A stretch of DNA of 64,000 nt from Stomorhina lunata (taxonomy: Eukaryota > Arthropoda > Insecta > Diptera > Rhiniidae): NCBI GenBank assembly GCA_933228675.1, contig OW121742.1, positions 112,133,242 through 112,197,241 of the forward strand, read 5' to 3'. Below the pieces are notes generated by a model, which was given only the letters and a program-made list of their open reading frames with translations, searched no databases and had not been told where the DNA came from. The position numbers and the translations under genes are program-made. Positions 44,636 to 54,780 of the stretch are shown one piece after another; position 1 is the first letter of the stretch, and each line of letters starts with the position of its first letter.

Positions 44636-46640
44636 TATTTTTATAGAAAATTTTTCAAAAAATTTTTATTTTTATAACAAATTTTTCAAAAATTTCTTAT
44701 TTGGATTGAAAAATTTTTTAAAAATTTCCTATTTTTAGGAAATTTTTCAAATAATTCCTATTTCTATAGGAAATTTTTCAAAAACTTCCTTTTATAGGTA
44801 ATTTTTCAAAAATTTCCTATTTTTTAAGGAAGTTTTTTAACAATTTCTTATTTTTATAGAAAATTTTTCAAAAATTTCTTATTTTTATGGGATTTTTTTT
44901 AATTTCTTAAGTTTATAGGAATTTTTTTAAAAATTTCTTATTTTTATAGAAATTTTTTTAAAAATTTCTTATTTTTATAGAAATTTTTTAAAAAATTTCT
45001 TATTTTTATAGGAAATTTTTTGAAAATTTCTTATTTTTATAGGAAATTTTTTAAAAAATTTCTATAAAAATAAGAAATTTTTCAAAAACTTCCTTTTATA
45101 GGTAATTTTTCAAAAATTTCCTATTTTTTAAGAAAGTTTTTTAACAATTTCTTATTTTTATAGAAAATTTTTCAAAAATTTCTTATTTTTATAGGATTTT
45201 TTTTTAATTTCTTAAGTTTATAGGAATTTTTTTTTAAATTTCTTATTTTTGTAGAAATTTTTTAAAAAATTTCTTATTTTGATAGGAAATTTTTTGAAAA
45301 TTTCTTATTTTTATAGGAAATTTTTTTAAAAATTTCTTAAGTTTATAGGAAATTTTTAAAAAATTTCTTATTTTTAAAGGAATTTTTTCAAAAAATTATT
45401 ATGTTTATAGGAAATTTTTCAAAAATTTCTTATTTATATAGGAAATTTTTCAAAAATATCTTATTTTTGTAGGAAAGTTTTCAAAAATATCTTATTTTTA
45501 TAGGAAATTTTTTTAAGATTTCTTATTTTTATAGGAAATTTTTTAAAAATTTCTTATTTTTCTAAAAAAATTTTCAAAAATTCACTATTTTTATAAGAAA
45601 ATTTTCAAAAATTTCTTATTTTCATAGGAAATTTTTCAAAAATTCCATATTTTTATAAGAAATTTTTCAAAAATTTCTTATTTTGATAGGAAATTTTTCA
45701 GAAATTTCTTATTTAATATTTTTTTTTTTAAATTTTTAAAAATTTTTTATAGGAAATTTTTCAAAAATTTCCTATTTTTATAGGAAATTTTTTAAAATTT
45801 TGAAAAATTTCTTATTTTTATAGGAAATTTTTCAAAAATTTTCTATTTTTATAGGAAGTTTTTCAAAATTTTTTTATTCTTGTAGGAAATTTTTCAAAAA
45901 TTATCTATTTTGATAGAAAGTTTTTCAAATTTTTTTTTTATTCTTATAGGAAATTTTTCAAAAATTTCATATTTTTATAGAAAATTTTTCAAAAATTTCC
46001 TATTTTTATTGGAAATTTTTTATAAATTTCATATTTTTATAGGAAATTTTTCAAGAATTTCCTATTTTTATAGGACAGTCATTTCAGACATTTCTTATGT
46101 TTATAGGAAATTTTGCAAAAATTTCTTTTGTTTTTAGGAAATTTTGCAAAAATTTCTTGTTTTCATAAGAATTTATTTTAAAATTTCCTATTTTATAAGA
46201 AATTTTTCAAAAATTTCCTATTTATACAGGAAATTTTTCAAAAATTTTGATATTTTTATAGGGAATTTTTCAAAGATTTGCTGTTTTTATAGTATATTTT
46301 TCAAAAATTTTCTTATTTTTATAAGAAATTTTTCAAAAATTTCTTATTTTTGTAGGAAAATTTTCAAAAATTTCTTAGTTTTTTAGGAAATTTTTTAAAA
46401 ATTTCTTATTATTATAGGAAATATTTAAAAAATTTCTTATTTTTATAGGATATTTTTCAAAAATATTTTATTCTTATAAGAAAATTTTCAAAAATGCCTT
46501 ATTTTTATGGGATTTTTCTTAAATTTCTTAGTTTTATGGGAAATTTTTCAAAAATTTATTTTTTTATAGGAAAATTTTAAAAAATTTTTTATTTTAATAG
46601 GAAATTTTTCAAACATTTTTAATTTTCATAGAAAATTAGG
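44636..46640. repeat. Palindromic satellite array, strongly diverged
   Basis: Mainly C-centre orientation, mostly the CTT/AAG-type unit, and much more diverged than 5200-6235. A block of about 170 bp (44768-44940) is repeated at 45073-45250, and a single reversed unit lies near 45055-45080. Frames at 45910-46137 and 46144-46386 are satellite translation. The array ends about 860 bp upstream of the MADF gene start. Confidence 0.93.
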
Positions 46641-47503
46641 TGTGGTACTTTTTGCCTTTCTGATCCCTTAAACCCGCTCATTACAAAAGTACCTACTTTC
46701 TCAACCCCGTTGTAAAAATGTTTTTGTTTTTTGATTTTGTTGGTTCGTTCTTTGACTGAATTTCAGTTCTAAATATGTTTTTTTAAGTTTATGATCGTTC
46801 TCTGGGTGTAAGCGTTTCTTGTTGCCGTTGAATGTTCGTTTGGTACATGTATGAGTTGTAGGTACAAACGAATGTAGATAACGAGTATGTGTGTGAATGG
46901 CTGGATGGACGGATAGTGATTTTGTGTCTAAGACGGATTTTAACGTTTTCTTTCTGTGTTGTTTTTGGTTTTCCGTGATGTTTTGAAAAATTTTATTTAA
47001 AAAAATTTGTATTTGCTGTTTTTGTTGTTGTATTTGTTCTATATTGAGTTTGTTTCTGTTTGTGAGTGTGTGATTTTTGGTTTACGAAATGCGGGCTCTG
47101 GCTGGGGTGGTTGGTCTGCAGCGACAATGGCTTTTAGTTGGTTTTTAAACTTGGTCGTGGAGGGTAGTAAGCCAAGCTGATCAAGTAATTTGGGAAAGAA
47201 GTGAATTTATTAAAAAAAAAACTGTGATTTTGTTTAGACTTGATAAACTAGAGACCAAGTTAAAAAATTACAACGGGAATTTGGACTTGGAGAAAAAAAC
47301 AGTCAAAGAATTTGGAATTTGAAAATATAAATGCAAAAAGATCAAGTCCAAAGATCAGTGATCGTTAACCAGAAATTGCCCTAAATTAAAATAAATTGAA
47401 TTAAAAAAGTGATTTATCATAATAAATTTAAGCAAAAATTAAACAATTTCATTAATAAAGTGTTCTATACCGATAAAAAAACGAATCTATTCAATAAAAG
47501 TTG
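46641..47503 (+). promoter_or_regulatory. Upstream region and probable 5' UTR of the MADF gene
   Basis: Non-repetitive. GT-rich up to about 47100, then A-rich from about 47200, typical of fly leaders. No confident TATA box or initiator chosen. An in-frame TAA at 47495-47497, three codons before the ATG, closes the frame upstream. Confidence 0.45.
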
Positions 47504-48328
47504 ATGAGTTTTAGAAAATCCCCTAAAACCCTCAACTCTCCACCCACCTCTACAACCAGCAATAATTTTGATTTGGCTTATCAGCGATCCTCGAAAGAGA
47601 TGAGTGCTAGCGCCGCCGCCTCAGCCGCCGCTATAGCCTTGGCTTTGGATCTCAAGCCCAAACATGCCATCACTGATCCAACACAGCCTCTTATAATGCA
47701 GCATCAGAATCTCCAGCAGCACCAGCAACAACAGCAGCAGCAACAAAAAATTAAAAAATGTGCGTTATCAACTACAACTAATTCTAAGAGAATGACAAGT
47801 TTTTCCAAAATTCTTAAAAGACCCCTGACCCGAAGTTTTAATAAGAAATTTTTACCCTTTAAATCAACAACAACAACAAATTCTAAAACCCATACTAGCT
47901 CTTTAAATCCCCCCAAACCCCTACAATCTTCCACCTTACCCTCCTCTCTCGCCCTCTCCTCCACCTCCTCCTCTCACTTAATAACTAAAGAAAATTTTTT
48001 ATTTACCCTCGATTTACTTGCAGTGGTCCGTCGCAATGCCTCCGATAAGCTCAAACTCATCCAGATGGTTCATGATAATCCCATTTTATGGGATTCCCGT
48101 TTACCCAATTTCAAGGGTGCCGAAGAGGAGAAGAATCGTGCTTGGGAACAGATTGGCAAGGAGTTTAATGCGCCCGGCAGGCGTGTGGCGCGTGCTTTCA
48201 AATCTCTAAGAGAATCCTATCGCCGTGAACTGGCCCATGTCAAGCTGATGGGCAATAATTTCAAGCCCAAATGGAGTCTCTACGATGCCATGGATTTTCT
48301 CAGAGATGTCATACGTGAAAGAAAGTAA
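47504..48328 (+). CDS. MADF-domain DNA-binding protein, first coding exon
   Basis: 274 codons from the ATG at 47504; the frame upstream is closed at 47495. A second in-frame ATG at 47600 is a possible alternative start. The N-terminal half is low-complexity: poly-Ala near residues 36-48, a Gln/His run near 68-80, and Ser/Thr/Pro/Lys-rich stretches. A MADF domain fills about residues 167-274: KLKLIQMVHDNPILWDSRLP, then EEKNRAWEQIGKEF, RVARAFKSLRESYRRELAHV and KPKWSLYDAMDFLRDVI. MADF domains are Myb/SANT-like DNA-binding folds, as in Adf-1-type fly regulators, often paired with a C-terminal BESS domain. None is present here, but GTAAGT directly follows the domain at 48325. Either the protein continues in an exon beyond the window, or it stops at the TAA at 48326. 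Confidence 0.88.
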   Translation: MSFRKSPKTLNSPPTSTTSNNFDLAYQRSSKEMSASAAASAAAIALALDLKPKHAITDPTQPLIMQHQNLQQHQQQQQQQQKIKKCALSTTTNSKRMTSFSKILKRPLTRSFNKKFLPFKSTTTTNSKTHTSSLNPPKPLQSSTLPSSLALSSTSSSHLITKENFLFTLDLLAVVRRNASDKLKLIQMVHDNPILWDSRLPNFKGAEEEKNRAWEQIGKEFNAPGRRVARAFKSLRESYRRELAHVKLMGNNFKPKWSLYDAMDFLRDVIRERK

Positions 48329-48330
48329 GT
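48325..48330 (+). promoter_or_regulatory. Probable 5' splice site GTAAGT
   Basis: AAA|GTAAGT matches the donor consensus and overlaps the TAA stop (48326-48328). Splicing here would leave a phase-2 exon end at 48324. No AATAAA was seen in the next few hundred bases, which favours splicing over termination. Confidence 0.65.
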
Positions 48331-48389
48331 AGAGATTTTTTTGTTCAAAACTCTTTCTCATTTTAAAAATAGAGAAGTGAGACCATTAC

Positions 48390-49500
48390 TCATATAGAAT
48401 ACCGGTTAAAGGGGAAAAAGAGGTCTTATATAGGCACCCGGTAAAAGGGGGAAACATATTTCCTTGAGGCTTAATCTCGTTTTAATAATAAGAGATCGGA
48501 AATAGAATCCGAAATGAGATCGAAAAAGAGTATTTAGAGATCAAATCTAGAATTCCGGTAAAGGGAAAGAATCGAGAAAATATATGTCAAATGTAGAATC
48601 TATAAGTTAGAGGTCCTATATGGAAACCCGTTGAAAGGGGAATTTCATGGTTTTAAGACGTTTTAATAATCCGAAGCTAAATTCCGGGAAAAAGAGGTTG
48701 GAAATAAGAGTTCCCACATCGAATCCCGGGAAAAGGCAAGAGGTCCAATATAGAAACCCGGCAAAAGGAAAATTTCATTCTTGATTCGTTATACCATTTT
48801 AATGCTAAGAAATAGATGATAGAATATGGGTATAAGGGAAGTTAGTTCAGAACCCCGGAAAAACTGGAAGAATCAAGAAAATTCCCAGGTAAAAGGAGAA
48901 TTCCATGGTTCAATGTCTTTTGAAACATGTTTCTGGACTCTTATGTGGGGTTTATATAACTCAAGCGGCTGACGATTGAGTGAAATTTACATGTATTTTG
49001 TTTTTGTTACAATAACAAAACACATGTAAATTTCACTAAATCGTCAGCCACTTGAGTTATATAAACCCCACATTAATCTCGATTTAATAATAAGAGGTCG
49101 AAATTAGAAATAAGAAGTCAAGTCTAAATAGAATCCCGATAAACGGAAAGAATTACGAGGTCCAATATAGAAACGCTTTCAAAGGGGATTTTCGTCATTT
49201 TAAGATTTTTAAAACATATTTCCCAGATTTTGTATCTCGTTTAAATAATTAGAATTGGAAGTTTGAATCCGGGTAAAAGGGATTGGAAATCAGAGTTCCA
49301 CAAAGATCTCGGTAAAAGGCGAGTAGGAGGTCCAATATAGAAGTCCGGAAGAAAAGCAAATTCCATTGTTTAAAGCCGATTTGAACATTAGAAATAGAAT
49401 ACGGCTAAAAGGGGAAGTTATAGGTCAAATCTAGAATTCCGCCAAAAGTGGAAAATAAATGCCAAATTTAAAATATGGCTTAAAGGCAAGTGGTCTAATA
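48390..49500. repeat. Degenerate CCGGTAAAAGGGG repeat
   Basis: About 18 loose copies of a module reading AGGTCCAATATAGAAACCCG then GTAAAAGGGGAA, with 30-90-bp spacing (for example 48404, 48441, 48554, 48626, 48757, 49277, 49309, 49400, 49436). Strongly diverged, lying in the putative intron. Interrupted by the hairpin element at 48944-49072. Confidence 0.75.
48944..49072. mobile_element. Foldback (hairpin) MITE
   Basis: The left arm TGTGGGGTTTATATAACTCA and onward pairs with the right arm ending at 49072. The arms are about 60 nt with only a few mismatches or bulges and a tiny loop near 49010-49012. TTA flanks both sides (48941-48943 and 49073-49075), a possible 3-bp target duplication of the PIF/Harbinger (TWA) type. 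It interrupts the CCGG repeat. If the intron is transcribed, it would form a long hairpin RNA. Confidence 0.8.
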
Positions 49501-49509
49501 GGTATTGAA

Positions 49510-49995
49510 ATTCCATAAAAGTGGAATTGAAGTTTATATAAAACGATTTCTTTGAATGCTTATCTAATTCTTATAATTTGTTGGGTAAAGTCTTTACCGT
49601 AAAGAAAAATTTTATCAGTTTTTTTTTAAAGTTACTCAATTTGAGTGTATACTCATTCTCTCACTTGTCTTAAGGCTTAAGAGATACATGAGAGATGGTT
49701 CTCGTTAAGTGGGTACTTAAATGGTACTTCTTATACTAAAGTACTTTTGTAAGAGTTTGCTTTTTGGGGGAATTCCATCGATTAAAGTTTATATGAAAAT
49801 ATTTCTTTGATTCCTTATCATAGTATCGTAATTTGTTGGGTAAAGAAAACTTTTATCTGTTTTTTTTTTAAAGTTACTCAATTTGAGTGTATTCTCTCAC
49901 TCGTCTTAGGGCTTAAGAGATATATGAGAGATGGTTCTCGTAAAGTGGGTACTTTTTAGACTAACGTACTTTTGGCAGAGATTGTTTTTTGGATT
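49510..49995. repeat. ~240-bp direct tandem duplication
   Basis: Two diverged copies (about 49515-49755 and 49770-49985) share AATTTGTTGGGTAAAG, AAAGTTACTCAATTTGAGTG, GGCTTAAGAGATA..TGAGAG and ATGGTTCTCG.TAAGTGGGTA. Confidence 0.85.
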
Positions 49996-50425
49996 TTTCT
50001 TTAGGATAAGAAAAATTCACCCTTAATTCTTTCGTACTTTATTTTAATGATTTTTGGGGGTGTCTAGGAAGTCGAGGAGCCAGCCTAGTCACCTAGACTA
50101 GGACCCAAAAAAATCAGATAAATTTTATCTGACTGTCACTTTTCTGAGGATAAGAAAGGTCTTAAGGCTGAGATATTTTATTATTTGTAGTAACAATAAA
50201 GCCTTTGAAACTCATTTATCTTCTCAGGGAAGTTGACCTTTTCTTGGGGTCACCATAAGACTGGCCATGAACATCACTATCTCAGCAGTTGATGTTACCA
50301 TTCTTTAATTGTATTGCAAATTTAAAAATCTTTTAAAATATCCGCTGATCTTTTATTTCTTCAATTTCCTCCATTACCGACTATGACCTTAGTATAGGGC
50401 TTTCCATCCTTTCCCCGATCTCATA
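49996..50425. other. Unique intronic segment
   Basis: No exon recognised. Contains small palindromes CCTAGTC..GACTAGG (50084-50102) and TCAGATAAA..TTTATCTGA (near 50126-50146). Confidence 0.45.
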
Positions 50426-53400
50426 TAATAAAAAATTCTATCAATCCTTTAAAATTTTTTGAAATCTAATAAAATCTGCTTTCAATTAGAATTTTTTTTT
50501 AAATTTCCTAATAAATATTGAATTCAAATTTTTCTTAATTGAAATCTTAAGCTATTAAATTTAAGATTTCAATTAAGAAAAATTTTAATGCCTCATAAGT
50601 CTTATATAACAAAATTTAAAAACTCTCCACAAGTCTCCACTTTTTGTCTATCATAATTCTTGACAAGTTTTTGATGTAGAAAGTTTCTAATTAAATGATG
50701 ATATTTATTTTCATAATCAAAATCTGGTCTCCACTAAGTACAAACTTGAAAAATTTTACAAAATTTTCTTAAAGAAGAAAATTTTGCAAAATTTCCTAAT
50801 AAATATTAAATTTAAAGACTTTTAATAGCCTAAGATTTCAAGTAAGAAAAATTTGAATGCCTTAAAAGTCCATTTTAATGAATTTTAGAAACTCTCCACA
50901 AGTCTCCATTTTTTATCTATCGTAGTTTTTGACAAGTTCTTGAAGTAGAAAGTTTCTAATAAACTAAAGACATTTATATTCATATTCAAAATCTGGTCTC
51001 CACTAAGAAAAAAATTGAAAAATTTTATAAAAATTAAAAAATTTAAAAAAATTTGTTAAAATTTTACAAAATTTTCTTTTAATGAGTAAATTTTGCAAAA
51101 TTTCGTAATAAATATTGAATTCCAAGACTTTAAATAGCCTAAGATTACAGGTAAAAAAAATTTGAATGCCTTAAATGTCTAATATAACAAGATTTAGAAA
51201 CTCTCCACAAGTCTCCACTTTTTATATTTTAACATTTTTGATAAGTTCTTGATGTAGAAGGTTTCTAATTAAATAAAGATATTAATTGTGATATTTAAAA
51301 ATTGGTCTCCACTTAGAAAAAACTTGAAAAATTTTATAAAATTTAAAAAAATATTTGAAAATTTTATAAAATTTTCTTTAGTTCAGTAAGTTTTCAAATT
51401 GCATTAAAAATATTCAATTTTATGACTCTTAACAGCCTTAGATTTTATCTAAGTATAATTTTTATACCTTAAAAGTCCATTATAATGAATTTTAGAAACT
51501 CTCCACAAGTCTCCACTTTTTATCTCTTATGATTTTTGACAATTTTTGGATGCAGAACTTTTCTAATTAAATGAAGATATTTATTTTCATATTCAAAATC
51601 TGGTCTCCACTAAGAAAAAATTTTATAAAATTAATATTTTGTTTGAAAATTTTACAAAATTTTCTTTAAATGACAAAATTTGGCAAAATTTTCAAAAAAA
51701 AAAAAATTTGAAAGTCTTTTAATAGAATTTAAATGCCTTAAAAGTCCATTATAGTGAATTTTAGAAACTCTCCACAAGTCTCTATTTTTATCTGCTATAA
51801 TTATTGCCAAGTTTTTGATACAGAAATTTTCTAACTAAATAACGATATTTTTTGCCATATTTAGAATTGGGTCTCCACTAAGAAAAACTTGATAAAATTT
51901 ACAAAATTTGATTTTTTTTGTAAAATGTACAAAATATTTTTTTTTAATTTAGAAAATTTTGCAGACTTTTCTGGCTAATATTGAAATTAAAGACTTTTAA
52001 AGGCTTTAGATTTGGTGAAAGAATAATTTGTAGGTCTTAAAAGTTCTATATATTGATTTTTAGAAATTCTCCACTTTTTAGATATTAACATTTTTGATTG
52101 GATTTTGATGTCGAAATTATCTAAATAAACAAATTTATTAATTTTTATATTAAGAACTAGGTCTCCACTAAGAAAAAACTTGAAAAATTTTAAAAAATTT
52201 ATTGAAGAAAGGCAAAATTTTTGAAAATAGCTAAAAATTTTTTAAATAAGAAATATTTGCAAAATTTTCCTTCGAGTGTTTATTAAAACCTTTTAATAGC
52301 CTTAGACTTTCGCTAAGAACAATTTCCATGCGTAAAAAGTCCATTTTAATGAATTTTAGAAACTCTCCACAAGTCTCCACTTGTTATCTTTTATAATTTT
52401 TACCAAATTTTTGATGTAGAAATTTTCTAAATAAATATAGAAATTAATTGTCATCTCAAAAATCAGGTTTCCACTAAGTAAAAACTCGTTAAAATTTACA
52501 TAATTTACAAAATTTAAAATTTTTGTTAAATTTTCCAAAAATTTTTTAGATGAGAAAATTTTGCGGAGTTTTCTGGATAATATTGAAATTAAAGACTTTT
52601 TAAGGCTTTAGATTTTGTAAATGAATAATTTGTAGGTCTTTAAAGTTCAATATATTGATTTTTAGAAACTCTCCACAAGTCTCCACTTTTTAGATATTAA
52701 CATTTTTGTTAAGATTTTGATGTCGAAATTATCTAATTGAATAAATTTATTTATTTTTATATTAAAAACTAGGTCTCCACTTAGAAAAAACTTGAAAAAT
52801 TTAAAAACATTTATTGAAGAAAGGCAAAATTTTATGAAAATAGCTAAAATTTTTTTAAATAAGAAATATTTGCAAAATTTTCTTACGAGTGTTTATTAAA
52901 ACCTTTTAATAGCCTTAGACTTTCGCTAAGAACAATTTCCATTTGATGAATTTTAAAAACTCTCCACAAGTCTCCACTTTTTATCTATTATAATTTTTTA
53001 CAAGCTTTTGATGCAGAAATTTTCTAAATAAACATAGAAATTAATTGTCATCTTAAAAATCAGGTCTCCACTAAGAAAAAACTTCTTAAAATTTACAAAA
53101 TTTAAATTTTTTTTTTAAATTTTATAAAAATTTTTTAGATTAGAAAATTTTACAGACTTTTCTGGATGATATTGAAATTAAAGACTTTTTAAGGCTTTAG
53201 ATTTTGTAAATGAATAATTTGTAGGTCTTTAAAGTTCAATATATTGATTTTTAGAAACTCTCCACAAGTCTCCACTTTTTAGATATTGAGATTTTTGCTT
53301 GGATTTTGATGTCGATATAATCTAATTGAAAAACTTTATTAATTTTTACATTAAAAACCAGGTCTCCACTAAGAAAAAACTTGAAAAATTCTAGAAAATT
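50426..53400 (+). repeat. Box-type ~300-bp repeat, block 1 (10 units)
   Basis: Each unit has Box A (AGAAACTCTCCACAAGTCTC then CACTTTTTA) and, about 105-115 bp later, Box B (AGGTCTCCACTAAGAAAAA). The next Box A follows about 160-200 bp further on. Box A sits near 50617, 50887, 51190, 51493, 51763, 52060 (10 bp shorter), 52360, 52662, 52950 and 53252. The intervening sequence is AT-rich and clearly more diverged than the boxes. All boxes are in gene-sense orientation. A minus-strand frame at 52356-52538 ends in residues encoded by the reverse of Box A and is not a gene. Confidence 0.93.
50526..50585. repeat. Perfect hairpin, 25-bp stem, 10-nt loop
   Basis: 50526-50550 (begins AAATTTTTCTTAATTG) is perfectly complementary to 50561-50585. 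It lies at the left edge of the box array; the right arm resembles the normal repeat, so the left arm looks like an inverted copy of it. Confidence 0.88.
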
Positions 53401-54780
53401 TATAAATTTTCTTGAAAAAGGGGGTTTTTATAGATCCAAATTAACTTTGATGTCTGGAGTTTACAAATTTTCAATATTTCTCTGATCGTGGGGTTATATA
53501 GTAAGATAATTAGTTCTTAAATGTTCTCTAAATCACTTTTTGAATCTTTTAATTTTTAAACTTTCAATTTCAATTAAGTGGCAATTGAATGATTCTCATT
53601 TCTTTATTAACATTTCCGTTAACCCTGTCCCACTCAGGGTAAGCCAAAACATTTAAGAGCCGTTTCTGCTACTGCTAAATTGATGATAATCACGAAGCCA
53701 TGTTTATTAAATTCCAACAACTTACAAAAAAAATCTAGAAACGCAGATGTGGCAATAAAAAATCCAACAAAAAAATAAATTCTGAAAACAAAATTCAAAC
53801 AATTCCATAATTTGCCACAAACATGATGATGGTGTGTAATTGTGATCGTACATTTTTCGAAATAATAAAATAAAATGGTTTAAATTAAGATTGCAAACAA
53901 ACAAAAGAGGGGGATGAATTGTTGGACGTTTGTATAGGATGGGATGTTGAGAATTTCGAACCATATACATACAATTTCTGTTGACTGATTCGTTGAAACG
54001 TTTTAATGGTTAAATGAGTGTTTTTTCGGTTTCTTGTGTAAGATTAAATGGATGAATGACTGACTGAGACTGACGACGTTTTGGTTGAGACTTAGGTTTT
54101 CTGTTTTGTATTAAATGATCATTATTATTTTAGTGGCTTTTTCAAATTCTCTTCTTCTCTTCGGTTAAATAAAATTTATTATTACTATGAACTACAGCAT
54201 ACAACAAAAAAAAAATAAACGATCTGATACTACTGGTGATAGTAATGAAAAAATGTTTAATAATCATCATCATTTCAAAGCTTATATCGCTTTAAGTTTC
54301 ACGTCATAACTGGGCGTAAACCATTTTGTCAAGTCGGAGGAAAAAAAAAATTCTGTTAAGTACTTTAGCAATAATATGGTCGTAAATATAATTTAAATAC
54401 AATTTTCCTCCACTCAACTCATGCAGCTGCTAAGAATAAAGAGGATTTATTAGATAATTATGAGTCATTTTGGCTTATCTAGTTTAATTTACTTAAATTT
54501 AATTGAAAATAATATTAAAATTATAACAAAGAAATGCAAAAAGTTAGGAGAATTTTATATAAATTTGATGAGTTTTTCATAAGCCTCTTAAAAAATTATT
54601 GGCAGCAATAAAAAATGTGTTTTGGAGCTTTAGAAAGTAAAAAAAAATCATAATTTTAAATAATTTTTTTTAACAACAAAATTTTCCAATATTGTCTTAA
54701 AAATACTTAAGTTTTACTATTATATTAGCTAAAATTAATGATTTAGGACTATTTTCACTTTTTAAAATTTCAATATCTTG
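53401..54780. other. Unique intronic segment between repeat blocks
   Basis: No exon or TE recognised. Contains runs of A and ATC/CAT-type microsatellite near 54264. Confidence 0.45.

Noticed and set aside
42537..46386. Three Phe/Ile/Lys/Asn-rich open frames (42537, 45910 and 46144)
   Set aside because: Translations of palindromic satellite units that escaped stops by mutation.
47704..48209. Minus-strand 86-codon and plus-strand 63-codon frames within the MADF exon
   Set aside because: Out-of-frame shadows; the cysteine run on the minus strand is the complement of the poly-Gln tract.
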